Below are positions 46,662 through 55,416 of a DNA stretch of 64,000 bases, piece by piece (position 1 is the stretch's first letter; each line of letters begins with the position of its first letter). The notes beneath the pieces are model-generated. The model was not told where the DNA came from, did no database searches, and saw only the letters and a list, made by a program, of their open reading frames with translations. Source of the stretch: Bacillota bacterium. Its GTDB lineage: Bacteria > Bacillota > Clostridia > Saccharofermentanales > Saccharofermentanaceae. The stretch covers positions 11,022 through 75,021 of the forward strand of contig JAEWUD010000016.1 of assembly GCA_023397475.1 (NCBI GenBank). The letters are read 5' to 3'. Position numbers and translations under genes: made by a program.

Positions 46662-47147
46662 ATGAACGCGTTACAATTTGCCGCCGATATGGAATCGGAA
46701 GGTATCGAGTATTATGAGGAACAGATTCGCAATTACAGCGGTACGATTCTCGAGCGGGTATTCACGATCCTTGCGGATGATGAAGGACGACACCTGGCTT
46801 TGATTCACGAGTTAATTGAAGATTCCGGAATGGATTTGCCGGATCATTACAATCTCATTCATGAGAAGAATATTTTCGCGAACCTGGAGAAGTTTGAAGA
46901 TGAGATTCGCGCGAACCCTCCGCAAGTTGCTGTTTACGAGATGGCTCTTACGATGGAGGAGAAGGCTGTTCAACTGTATCGTGAACTTCTCGATACGTCG
47001 TCGGATGAGTCGGAGAGGTCTGCTTTATCTTATCTTCTGCAAGAAGAGAAGCAACATATCGACATTCTCGAAGAATTGATTACTCGGATCCGCCGTGTGG
47101 ATGAGTGGGTGGAGAGTGCGGAGTTCGGAAACCGCGAGGAGTATTGA
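46662..47147 (+). CDS. Rubrerythrin/ferritin-like diiron protein
   Basis: A 161-residue four-helix protein. Two helix pairs carry Glu and ExxH ligands (ESEGIEYYEE with ADDEGRH, and YEMALTMEEKA with EEKQH), as in the rubrerythrin erythrin domain. No rubredoxin CxxC domain is present. Such proteins reduce peroxide or store iron in anaerobes. A GGAGG site precedes the ATG. Confidence 0.82.
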   Translation: MNALQFAADMESEGIEYYEEQIRNYSGTILERVFTILADDEGRHLALIHELIEDSGMDLPDHYNLIHEKNIFANLEKFEDEIRANPPQVAVYEMALTMEEKAVQLYRELLDTSSDESERSALSYLLQEEKQHIDILEELITRIRRVDEWVESAEFGNREEY

Positions 47148-47197
47148 GGAAGGACGACAGCGCCTGTTCGCATAACCGGCGGTTTGGATAAAGAAGC

Positions 47198-48028
47198 ATG
47201 AAATGGATCGCCTTGCTGCTTATGGTCGTTGATCACATCGGTTACTATTTCGGCGAGCATATGCCGGGCGAGATCTATCTTCTTCTTCGACTCGTGGGCC
47301 GCTTGTCCTTTCCTTTGTTCGCCTACTCCGTTGCTCTGGGATACATACGAACAAGAAGCCGTCCGCGCTACTTCGCGCGGATGTTTCTTTTTGCCGCGAT
47401 GACAGAATTTGCCTTTTATCTCACGCATCTTCTTACGGGAGAGCCGTTCTTCATCAATGTGCTTTTCACGTTTTCTCTTGCGATCGGATGTATGATTTTC
47501 ATTGAGTGGATCTCCTTTGCAAGATGGGGGCGTGACGGGTTCTCCGATACCTATGCGAGGAATGAGGATGTTCCGGGAATCCTGCGAACTCGATCGCCGG
47601 CATGGATCGTAGTTTTTGCGATTCTGGGTATTGTGATTCTTGTCTTGTTGACGCTGGTATTTTTACCTGACTATGACGTTTACGGGATTATCACGGTATT
47701 GATCTATTCTTATTTTCTTCGTAAAGGTGCAATTCCCGTAATAAATACGAAGCAGGCTGGATTATCGAGTTCACAGTTGATGCGTATTATTCCGATCTTT
47801 GGTGTGCTGTTGGCACAGAACTTGATCTGCTTCTTTGTGCGAACACTGTGGCGAGGACTCGACACGGGATTTGCGACCCTGCAAATTTTTTCCTGTTGCG
47901 CGGTGTTTCTCCTGTTACTGGAGCGACCGACCGTTAAGCCGAAAAGATGGAGCAAGTATTTCTTCTACGTGTTCTATCCGGCACATATCGTTGTTTTTAT
48001 GCTGATGAAGGCCTATTTATTTCGATGA
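47198..48028 (+). CDS. TraX-family integral membrane protein
   Basis: A 276-residue protein with about eight helices. It opens MKWIALLLMVVDHIGYYFG and continues with LRLVGRLSFPLFAYSVALGY, the TraX signature. The plasmid F TraX acetylates pilin, but chromosomal homologues in Firmicutes are widespread and probably acylate other surface molecules. No conjugation genes are nearby. Acyltransferase function is inference from the family. Confidence 0.82.
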   Translation: MKWIALLLMVVDHIGYYFGEHMPGEIYLLLRLVGRLSFPLFAYSVALGYIRTRSRPRYFARMFLFAAMTEFAFYLTHLLTGEPFFINVLFTFSLAIGCMIFIEWISFARWGRDGFSDTYARNEDVPGILRTRSPAWIVVFAILGIVILVLLTLVFLPDYDVYGIITVLIYSYFLRKGAIPVINTKQAGLSSSQLMRIIPIFGVLLAQNLICFFVRTLWRGLDTGFATLQIFSCCAVFLLLLERPTVKPKRWSKYFFYVFYPAHIVVFMLMKAYLFR

Positions 48029-48045
48029 ATACAAGGAGGGCAATC

Positions 48046-48687
48046 ATGAATTTCACCATTCGAGAGGCGACAGAAGAGGACTTGCCGGACATTTTATCCA
48101 TCTATTCGTATTATGTCGAGAATACGAATTATTCATTTGAATACATAACCCCCTCCGCAGAGGTTTTTCTTGCGAGATATCGCAACACAACAAGTCAATT
48201 CCCTTGGCTCGTGGCGGTTAAGGGGAAGAGGATTGTCGGTTATGCGTATGGTTCGAAGGCCTTTGAACGTGCCGCATACAGCTGGGACGCGGACGTAACC
48301 GTTTATCTTGATCCGGAAGCGCACGGGCGCGGGTTCGCAGCAGCATTGTATCGGGCGTTGATTCCCGCACTTGCAGCTCAAGGGTATTACAAGCTATATG
48401 CTTTAATTACGGACGTCAATCACAAGAGTTTGGCGTTTCACCGCAAGGTTGGTTTTCGCGAGACAGGTCATCTTCGAGATTCCGGGTTTAAGAACGGAAA
48501 ATGGGTCGGTGTAATCTGGACGGAGATGACGATGCGATCGGCGGAGGGCATACCTTCGCCCGTTCGATCCTTTTCCTCACTTCCGAAAGAGGATGTCGAG
48601 TTATGGCTCCGTAATGCGGTGAGTGAAGATGTTATCTCCGAGTCTTTCGGGAATATCATTTCCTCGAGCGAAAAGGTAGGAGGATAA
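48046..48687 (+). CDS. GNAT N-acetyltransferase, phosphinothricin/methionine sulfoximine type
   Basis: Acetyl-CoA dependent acetyltransferase of 213 residues. It starts MNFTIREATEEDLPDILSIY, has YAYGSKAF, the CoA-binding HGRGFAAALY (motif A) and AFHRKVGFRETGHL (motif B), all as in PAT/MnaT-like enzymes that detoxify amino-acid analogues. About 40 residues after the core are extra. An AAGGAGGG site six bases before ATG 48046 fixes the start; the frame itself is open farther upstream. Confidence 0.85.
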   Translation: MNFTIREATEEDLPDILSIYSYYVENTNYSFEYITPSAEVFLARYRNTTSQFPWLVAVKGKRIVGYAYGSKAFERAAYSWDADVTVYLDPEAHGRGFAAALYRALIPALAAQGYYKLYALITDVNHKSLAFHRKVGFRETGHLRDSGFKNGKWVGVIWTEMTMRSAEGIPSPVRSFSSLPKEDVELWLRNAVSEDVISESFGNIISSSEKVGG

Positions 48688-48690
48688 TTC

Positions 48691-49962
48691 ATGTCAACAT
48701 TCGTCGTCTATGGAAATTTTATTTTTACAAGCTCTCCACATACCTTTGTCGCCAAGGAGAAGGCCTATCTGGTGATTGAAAACGGTGTGGTTCTTCTTCT
48801 TGCGGATGAACTCCCCGAGCAATATGAAGGACTTGCGGTTATGGATTTCTCCGAAGAACTGATTATTCCGGGCTTCTGTGATCTTCATACGCACGCGCCG
48901 CAATTCGTCCAATGCGGATTGGGGTATGACGAGGAACTTCTTCCGTGGCTGACGAAATATACCTTCCCTTTGGAAAGCCGGTTCTCAGACCTGGAGTTTG
49001 CTGATCGGTGTTACAGGGAGTTCATCCGCGCATTATGGGTGTCCGGAACGACACGAGCATCGGTATTCGGAACGCTGCATCCGGATACCACGTTGTTGCT
49101 TTTCGATCTTCTCGTGAAATCCGGTCTGGGCGGCATGGTCGGCAAGGTGAATATGGATCGCAATTCAATTCCGGAGCTTTCCGAGACCACCGCGGAATCT
49201 TTGCGGGATACAGAGCTGTTTCTGTCGCGAACGCTCGGCAGAAACAACAGAGTTACCCCAATATTGACACCAAGATTTGTCCCTTCGACGACACGGGAAC
49301 TCATGCGTGAACTGGGGCACCTGGCGGAAACGTATAACCTGCCGATTCAGTCACACGTCAGTGAAAACCGCGACGAGGTGGCCTGGGTACGGGAATTGCA
49401 TCCCGAGATCGAGACTTTCTCGGAGGTCTACGAAGCCTATGGACTGCTGCGTCCGGAGAAGACCGTATTAGCACATGCCATCTATTTGACGGAGAAAGAG
49501 AAGATACTTCTTCAGGAGCGAAAAATCTATCTCGCGCATTGTCCGCTGTCGAATATTAACATGCGAAGCGGGATTATGCCTCTTCGCGAGTACATGAGAA
49601 GGGATATGCGTTTGGGGATCGGTTCGGATGTCGCGGGATCTCATCGTCTCGATATCATGAGTTCGATTGCAGGTGCATGCCAGCAATCAAACCTCAGGTT
49701 TATCGATCATCCGGAAGACATACCGGTTTCTCTGTCTGAAGCCTTCTATTTGGCAACCAAAGGCGGCGGCAAATTCTTCGGCCGCGTCGGATCCTTTGAA
49801 CCCGGATATGATGCCGATTTTCTTGTTATCAACAAAGAGAAAGATAACGTACTCCTTCCGCGGACGTTAGAAGAACGACTCTCCCAATTTATTTATTCGG
49901 CAGATACTTCCAGCATTTCGAAGAGATTTGTTCAGGGGCGTGAAATAACCTGTCCCGCATAA
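48691..49962 (+). CDS. guaD: Guanine deaminase
   Basis: Zinc amidohydrolase that turns guanine into xanthine in purine salvage or catabolism. Metal-binding HTHAPQ, then KVNMDRN, TPRFVPS, QSHVSEN, a HAIYL His and GSDVAGSH Asp are in the expected order. It has 423 residues. A GGAGGA site lies before the ATG, three bases after the acetyltransferase stop, so the two are likely cotranscribed. Confidence 0.92.
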   Translation: MSTFVVYGNFIFTSSPHTFVAKEKAYLVIENGVVLLLADELPEQYEGLAVMDFSEELIIPGFCDLHTHAPQFVQCGLGYDEELLPWLTKYTFPLESRFSDLEFADRCYREFIRALWVSGTTRASVFGTLHPDTTLLLFDLLVKSGLGGMVGKVNMDRNSIPELSETTAESLRDTELFLSRTLGRNNRVTPILTPRFVPSTTRELMRELGHLAETYNLPIQSHVSENRDEVAWVRELHPEIETFSEVYEAYGLLRPEKTVLAHAIYLTEKEKILLQERKIYLAHCPLSNINMRSGIMPLREYMRRDMRLGIGSDVAGSHRLDIMSSIAGACQQSNLRFIDHPEDIPVSLSEAFYLATKGGGKFFGRVGSFEPGYDADFLVINKEKDNVLLPRTLEERLSQFIYSADTSSISKRFVQGREITCPA

Positions 49963-49972
49963 AACGTTTCGC
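49962..49972. promoter_or_regulatory. LacI-type operator-like site O1
   Basis: AAACGTTT (49962-49969) is a perfect palindrome with the CG centre of LacI-family operators and continues as CGC, mirroring O2. It overlaps the last base of guaD. Confidence 0.4.
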
Positions 49973-50046
49973 GAATTCATCTTGTATGTAACACATGGTG
50001 ATAATGTCAATAGAAAATGACAACAGACGTGCAAAGTGCACAAAAA

Positions 50047-50060
50047 GCGAAACGATTCGC
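50047..50060. promoter_or_regulatory. LacI-type operator-like site O2
   Basis: GCGAAACGATTCGC has 5-bp arms GCGAA / TTCGC around a CG centre, the LacI-family pattern. It sits directly before TATAAT at 50062, between -35 and -10 positions, a repressing position. O1 lies 88 bases upstream centre to centre. Confidence 0.5.
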
Positions 50061-50061
50061 C

Positions 50062-50134
50062 TATAATTTACATACAAATTCGTGGAAAATCTCGTAATTA
50101 TTCTATTATAATCACGTGAAATCTGCGGTATAAT
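50062..50134 (+). promoter_or_regulatory. Tandem -10 elements of the xylanase promoter region
   Basis: Three perfect TATAAT hexamers (50062-50067, 50107-50112, 50129-50134). None has a good -35 (the best is TGGAAA 18 bases before the second), which fits activator-dependent or regulated initiation. Confidence 0.5.
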
Positions 50135-50221
50135 GTGTCAAATTTCCAAGCATTTGACCGTTGCCGCTTGATTTTCACGCGCCTCGTACAATGCAAAAAA
50201 GTATTTGATAGGAGAGGTTAC

Positions 50222-52843
50222 ATGAGAAAAATGAGTTCAGTCTTACGCAAGATCCTTTGTCTCGGAGTCGTCGCCTCAATGGCCTTGGGCCTTGCCGCCT
50301 GCGGCACGACAGGCACCCCGACAGACGTCACGACCGCACCTGCAACATCGACCGAACCGACAGCCACTAATGCCGCCGTCGGCGTACTCGGCGAGAACAG
50401 CTTCGAGAGTGACACAGATCTGGCCGGATGGGCCGGAAGAAGCGAAGGCTCGGTCACAATCGAGCGATCTGACAAAGCAGCTCACACGGGTACATACAGC
50501 TTGTTTACCGACAAGCGTACGATTGATTGGAACGGACCCGGATGCACGTATCCTTTCGAGGCCGGTAAGACCTATACGATTTCCGGCTGGGCCTATCAGG
50601 AATCCGGAAAGAAGCAGATGATCATTCTTTCCGCTGAGACGACCGTCGGCGGAGTCGCCGGCTATCAGAATCTCCAACGCATGGAAATCGAGAGCGGTGT
50701 CTGGACGGAACTTACCGGAACCTTCCGGGCCGGCGATAATGTAGAGAAGACTGTCATCTATTTTGAGACGCTGGATGCCCCCGGACTGTCTTTCTACATA
50801 GATGATCTTAACGTGATCGATAAGGATTCGGCCTCGCTTAACGGTGATCTTCCGAGTCTTGCCGAGACTTATAAGGACTCGTTCCCGATCGGCGTAGCCA
50901 TCCCGCTGTCCGCTTTCTCGGATACAGCTCTGATGGACTTCGTGTCCAAACAATACACGACCTACACAAATGAGAACGAGCTCAAGCCGGAAAGCATTCT
51001 CGATCTCGATGCCTGCCGTGCTGCCGCTGAAGGCGGTGACGAGACGCATCCCGTCCTAACCTTCGAGAAGGCTTTGCCTCTTCTGGATTATGCCAAGGAG
51101 AACGGATTCACGGTACACGGTCATACACTCGTCTGGCTCAAACAGACACCGATGGAGTTCTTCCACGAGAGTTATGATCTGGAGAAGCCCGTGGTCTCCA
51201 AGGAGATCATGTTACAGAGACTTGAGAATTATATCGCCGCAGTATTTGCGTTTGTAACAGAGAACTACCCCGGTGTAATCACCACATGGGATGTTGTCAA
51301 CGAGACGATCGACGGAGCAACAGGTTCCATGCGTCCCACAAAGACACAAGATTCTGCGGAAGGCGATATGTGGTACGAGGTAGTAGGTGCCGATTACGTC
51401 GAATATGCCTTTACCTATGCCAGACAATATGCCCCTTCTGATGTTCAACTCTTCTATAATGATTTCAACGTACCGTATGAACCCAAGCAGACCGGTATCT
51501 ATAATATGGTCAAGGGTCTATACGAGAAGGGTCTGATCGACGGCATCGGATTTCAGGCACATTATGAGGTCGAGAATCCCTCGATCGACCAGATCTCCAA
51601 GGCGATTGACCGTTTCTCCGCTTTGGGACTTCGCGTTCGTATTTCCGAACTCGATATCCAGGCACCGAGCAACAGTGAAGAAGATATGCTCAAGCAGGCA
51701 AACCGTTATGCGGAACTTATGGCAATGTTTGTCGAAAAGAAGGACAAGATCGACGCCGTTGTGTTCTGGGGTATTTCTGACGGAACCAGCTGGATGGCGG
51801 AAAAATTCCCGCTGCTTTTCGATGCGGATATGCAACCCAAGTATTCTTTCTGGGCTTTGACGGATCCGACGATGCTTCCCCCAACCGTGAAGAAAGCGAA
51901 CGCGTACGGTGCTTCGGAAGTAAGTGACGCAAATTTCGCCCTCGCAACACCGTATACATTCGATAAGAATTCTTTCCGCGCACTGTATGTTGACGGAAAG
52001 CTTACGGTTCGCGTGTACGTGTACGACATTTCCGATGAAACCGAAGATTCCGTTACGGTTTTCCTTCCGGACGGACCCGTGACAGTAAACCGAGATCAAG
52101 GTATAAAGACAGAAGATGGTTACTATGTAGACGTTGTCTGCCCGGTAACTCTCGAAAAGGGAGCAATCCTCGATTTTGACGTCCTCGCTATGAACTTAGA
52201 CAAGCCCTCCGCTTGGAATGACCCGCAGAATGCTGATGCAGTCAGAAATCTCGGAGCGATTACTTTTGTTGAACTTGCGTCGGCTGCGACAGCTGTCAAG
52301 GGAACGCCCGACATGACAACGGACGAGCCGGACGCACTTTGGGATGCTGCCCCTGTATTCCTTGTTGACAAATCTGCATCGGAGACCGCAGATGAAGACG
52401 GTGCGGTAAGTGTTTCGTATCGCGCGATGTGGGATGAAGAGAACCTTTATCTCCTCGTAAATGTAATTGATCCTTTCCTCGACGATTCCAGCGCAACATC
52501 CTATGAGCAGGATTCCGTCGAGATCTTCCTAGACGCTGGGAACGATAAGGTCGGAACCTATGAAGCGGGAGACGGCCAGTTCCGTATCAATTTCAAGAAT
52601 GTGATGACGATCGATCACGGCGCTTCCGTTCCGGAGTCTCGGACATTTATCACGGATGATGGTTTCTGGATCGAGATCAAGATTCCTCTCGAAACTGCGG
52701 TTTCTCAGGGAGACGTTTTCGGATTCGATGTTCGCTATAACAATATTGATAAGAATGCGAAGAGAAACCTCCTGAATTTCTGGGACACAACGGATACCGG
52801 TTGGAAAGATACGGCCGTATTTGCCCTTCTTGTTCTGGAGTAA
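50222..52843 (+). CDS. Lipoprotein endo-1,4-beta-xylanase (CBM-GH10-CBM9)
   Basis: A secreted, membrane-anchored xylan hydrolase of 873 residues. The signal peptide ends in lipobox LAAC with Cys27, followed by a Thr/Pro-rich linker. A CBM4/9/22-type beta-sandwich (about 55-205) is followed by the GH10 barrel (about 225-555): acid/base Glu in TWDVVNETIDG (near 356) and nucleophile Glu in ISELDIQ (near 474). A ~100-residue beta domain precedes a C-terminal CBM9 (about 690-870, MWDEENLYLLVNVIDPF, DSVEIFLDAGN). The frame opens at 50135, but AGGAGAGG before ATG 50222 and the signal peptide fix the start. Confidence 0.95.
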   Translation: MRKMSSVLRKILCLGVVASMALGLAACGTTGTPTDVTTAPATSTEPTATNAAVGVLGENSFESDTDLAGWAGRSEGSVTIERSDKAAHTGTYSLFTDKRTIDWNGPGCTYPFEAGKTYTISGWAYQESGKKQMIILSAETTVGGVAGYQNLQRMEIESGVWTELTGTFRAGDNVEKTVIYFETLDAPGLSFYIDDLNVIDKDSASLNGDLPSLAETYKDSFPIGVAIPLSAFSDTALMDFVSKQYTTYTNENELKPESILDLDACRAAAEGGDETHPVLTFEKALPLLDYAKENGFTVHGHTLVWLKQTPMEFFHESYDLEKPVVSKEIMLQRLENYIAAVFAFVTENYPGVITTWDVVNETIDGATGSMRPTKTQDSAEGDMWYEVVGADYVEYAFTYARQYAPSDVQLFYNDFNVPYEPKQTGIYNMVKGLYEKGLIDGIGFQAHYEVENPSIDQISKAIDRFSALGLRVRISELDIQAPSNSEEDMLKQANRYAELMAMFVEKKDKIDAVVFWGISDGTSWMAEKFPLLFDADMQPKYSFWALTDPTMLPPTVKKANAYGASEVSDANFALATPYTFDKNSFRALYVDGKLTVRVYVYDISDETEDSVTVFLPDGPVTVNRDQGIKTEDGYYVDVVCPVTLEKGAILDFDVLAMNLDKPSAWNDPQNADAVRNLGAITFVELASAATAVKGTPDMTTDEPDALWDAAPVFLVDKSASETADEDGAVSVSYRAMWDEENLYLLVNVIDPFLDDSSATSYEQDSVEIFLDAGNDKVGTYEAGDGQFRINFKNVMTIDHGASVPESRTFITDDGFWIEIKIPLETAVSQGDVFGFDVRYNNIDKNAKRNLLNFWDTTDTGWKDTAVFALLVLE

Positions 52844-52873
52844 AACAGATTCCAAAGATGTTCGATACCAATG

Positions 52874-52912
52874 GGGCTGTCTCACAACGAAAGTTGAGAG
52901 ACAGCCCTTTTT
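52874..52912 (+). terminator. Terminator of the xylanase gene
   Basis: GGGCTGTCTC / GAGACAGCCC with a 14-nt loop, then TTTTT. Confidence 0.85.
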
Positions 52913-53086
52913 CTTTTCAAATGAAGATACAGAAGTCTCGTATATTTCTCGCTTCCGTAGATGTAGAATCTTCGATCCTTTGTAGGTATGTATGGGAAGC
53001 ACATCTTATACTCGAATTCAAAGTAATGAATATCGAAGAAAAGAATACTGTAGAAATTCATTGTAGAATTAGTCGACCATCCCTGT

Positions 53087-53448
53087 GCGGTTATTTGTCA
53101 ATGAGGCACATACGAAATAGGCTCCTTCACAGGTTTTCGTATGTGCGTCGGCCATCCGAGAGCGGTTATTTGTCAATGATGCACATACGAAACCGGCTCC
53201 CTCACGGGATTTCGTATGTGCGCCGGCCGTCCCGGAGCGGTTATTCGTCAATGATGCACATACGAAATAGGCCCCTTCTCGGGATTTCGTATGTGCGCCG
53301 GCCATCCCGGAGCGGTTATTTGTCAATGAGGCACATACGAAATAGGCTCCTTCACAGGTTTCGTATGTGCGCCGGCCGTCCGGAGCGGTTATTCGTCAAT
53401 GATGCACATACGAAATAGGCCCCTTCTCGGGATTTCGTATGTGCACTA
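53087..53448. repeat. Array of five 75-bp tandem repeats, each with an invariant 12-bp hairpin stem
   Basis: Units begin at about 53087, 53162, 53237, 53312 and 53385 (periods 75, 75, 75, 73). Each holds GCACATACGAAA and, after a 16-17 nt loop, the exact reverse complement TTTCGTATGTGC (stems 53106-53146, 53181-53221, 53256-53296, 53331-53370, 53404-53444). All ten stem arms are identical, while loops and linkers vary. Linkers share the pattern CGCCGGCC...GGAGCGGTTATTTGTCAATGA. It lies in the gap between the xylanase terminator and a signalling gene. No coding or known repeat family was recognised. Confidence 0.9.
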
Positions 53449-53636
53449 GCCTTTCAGCCATTTGTTAGAGAATATTTTCAGTAAAGCGTAAACTATATGC
53501 GACAGTATATTAGTTTTGTTCTCCCTGGGAAGTAGCAGATATTTTGAGTAAGCCCTTTTTCTGCGAAGAATAACCGTGTAAGCAATGGACCTATGATAGA
53601 ATTAAAGTAGCTTGATAAAGCTCGGAGGACGGCGTC
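53449..53636. other. AT-rich gap before the GGDEF-hemerythrin gene
   Basis: No gene or tRNA is seen. It presumably holds the promoter of the next gene (a TATGAT at about 53593 is the best -10), but no convincing -35 is present. Confidence 0.4.
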
Positions 53637-53807
53637 ATGGTTAGCAATAAGACCAAGACCGATCGGAAAAATACACTGGTCATTTGGCGCGGCATCATGG
53701 CTGCCGTCATCATCATGAGTCTTGTTGTCGCACGTCAGGTAATCATGCAGAATAGTCTTTCAACACATCAGAACCTCTCGTCGATCGCACAAGTTGCTAG
53801 TGAGTAG
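53637..53807 (+). pseudogene. 5' part of the GGDEF-hemerythrin gene, ended by an in-frame TAG
   Basis: ATG 53637 follows TCGGAGG and opens a 56-codon frame with a basic tail and one membrane helix (about residues 14-37). A TAG at 53805-53807 ends it, yet the same frame continues for 480 codons into the sensor, GGDEF and hemerythrin parts. The helix is what that downstream protein needs to reach the membrane with its sensor outside. So this is the true 5' end of an amber-interrupted gene, or a short peptide coupled to it. Confidence 0.75.
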
Positions 53808-53813
53808 GTATCC

Positions 53814-55253
53814 TTGAGCCAGAGCATTGTCAAGGATATCTACCGGTTGTTTTTCACCGAAGAGACGGATGCTCCATCTCTGATTGATTCGATCAACACA
53901 CGACTCGACCTACTAACCGAGACGCAGAAGCAATTGTTGATCGGTACAACCGGGGTCATCTCCGGAATTCCTCTTTCTGAACATACGGAATCCGCTCTGT
54001 TGATCGCTGATTCTTCCTTGTTATCGGTATCGGAAAGGCTTGCCGGTCTTCTTCAGCGCTATAATCCTGCGGAGAATAATCTGCCCCTTCAGGAAATTTT
54101 GGAATTGGATGCGATGTCGCAGAAGTATCTTCTTGAGATGGAACAGGTCATCGGTACGGTTAATGATGATATATCCCGGCAGGACGATTTGGCGACCATT
54201 GTCGAACTCATCCTTTTCTTCCTGGTTATACTGAGTGTAATGACGCTGATTGTCTTCGTGCTCCTTCCGGATCAGAAGATGCTTTATCAATCCTATGAAC
54301 AGGTTCGTCATCTTGGTGAACGCGATCGTATGACGAATCTACTGAATCAGTTCTCCTTTCATGAACATGTCGCCGCGGATATGAAGTCGAAGAAGCAACA
54401 TGGGTTGACACTCTTGTTCATAGATATTGATGATTTCTCGGGTATTCTTCAGAAGAAAGGTCAACTGGTCGCTGACGACGTTCTTCGACGGACAGTAGAG
54501 GTCGTCAACACACTTCTGCGTGAGGGAGACTATGCCGCACGACTCTCGAGCGATACCTTTGCGATTGTTCTTCACATGGAAGAAGATGCTGACGCAGAGT
54601 CGTACGTGAAGATGCTTATACGTGATATGTCATCGCTCGACATCCCCGCTGTCGGTAAGATTACGGCATGTGTAGGAGTATCCAGACACCACGCAGGCGA
54701 ACCCTTGATCGATTGGTTGGATCGTGCGAATCAGGCGCTGCGTCAGGCGAAACAGGAGGGGAGAGGACGTATTGTTTTCGAACGCGATCTTCGTTCCGCT
54801 GAATTTATCGGAACCGTCAAATGGTCGGAGCAGTGGGATAGCGGGCATCCATTAATTGATGAGCAACATAAAGCTCTCATACAACTTGGAAATCAACTGA
54901 TCACGGAGGCTCTGCCCACCGGAGATATTGTCAAGGAAGAAGAACTCCTGGAGAAGGTCATTCGTGAAATGATCAATCACTTTGTCTGCGAAGAGAAAAT
55001 CATGCGCGAGTGTAATTATCCTGAGACAACGGCACACGAAGTTACGCATGAACTTCTGATTGCCAAGGCTTTCCAGATGGAAGAGGAATTTCACAAGCGG
55101 ATCCTGAAGGCCGGCTTCGTGTTTAATTTTGTTGTGGAGGAGATTATCGTCGGACATATCGCAACCGAGGATGTGAAGTATTTCCCGTATTTGAAGAAGC
55201 CGGAGGGGAATACAACTGTTGGGGGCGTCGCGGAACAGCAAATCGAAAATTAA
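53814..55253 (+). CDS. Degenerate GGDEF-hemerythrin membrane signalling protein (3' part after amber codon)
   Basis: A 479-codon frame that starts at TTG 53814 if translated alone. A ~120-residue presumed sensor region and a membrane helix (about 125-150, VELILFFLVILSVMTLIVFVLL) precede a GGDEF domain with FIDIDDF intact, but the catalytic GGDEF loop reads SSDTF (near 244), so cyclase activity is unlikely. The C-terminal bacteriohemerythrin domain (about 335-460) has all diiron ligand motifs: GHPLIDEQH, NHFVCEEKIM, HEVTHELL and GHIATED. This predicts O2, NO or redox sensing. Without the upstream ATG segment the first helix is lost. No clear ribosome-binding site precedes the TTG. Confidence 0.8.
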   Translation: MSQSIVKDIYRLFFTEETDAPSLIDSINTRLDLLTETQKQLLIGTTGVISGIPLSEHTESALLIADSSLLSVSERLAGLLQRYNPAENNLPLQEILELDAMSQKYLLEMEQVIGTVNDDISRQDDLATIVELILFFLVILSVMTLIVFVLLPDQKMLYQSYEQVRHLGERDRMTNLLNQFSFHEHVAADMKSKKQHGLTLLFIDIDDFSGILQKKGQLVADDVLRRTVEVVNTLLREGDYAARLSSDTFAIVLHMEEDADAESYVKMLIRDMSSLDIPAVGKITACVGVSRHHAGEPLIDWLDRANQALRQAKQEGRGRIVFERDLRSAEFIGTVKWSEQWDSGHPLIDEQHKALIQLGNQLITEALPTGDIVKEEELLEKVIREMINHFVCEEKIMRECNYPETTAHEVTHELLIAKAFQMEEEFHKRILKAGFVFNFVVEEIIVGHIATEDVKYFPYLKKPEGNTTVGGVAEQQIEN

Positions 55254-55416
55254 TTTTTATTCGAGTAACACCGGATAATGATCACTCCGATGAATCTCGA
55301 AAAACCTACTTATATATACGCTGATCCTTCAAGTTTCTTATGATAATCAATGGTATTATGTTTTTATGAGAAAAATGAATTAACCCTATTAGAGCTCATC
55401 GATGAAGGGGGACCGT

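Noticed and set aside
50135..50221. Upstream TTG start for the xylanase
   Set aside because: It would place 29 residues before the signal peptide and overlaps the promoter; ATG 50222 has AGGAGAGG and begins a proper lipoprotein signal.
53069..53418. Open frames on both strands of the hairpin array that would encode 25-residue repeat peptides
   Set aside because: The 75-bp period is a multiple of three, which keeps frames open by chance. Neither frame has a ribosome site; the minus frame starts at a TTG inside a repeat and the plus frame runs out of xylanase and terminator sequence.
53087..53448. CRISPR array or integron attC cluster
   Set aside because: Units are near-identical over their whole 75 bp with no unique spacers, and no cas genes are near. 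No cassette genes lie between units and no integrase is seen.
53805..53807. Pyrrolysine decoding of the TAG
   Set aside because: No PYLIS-like context or methylamine methyltransferase is present and the family has no need for Pyl here; a nonsense mutation or reinitiation is simpler.
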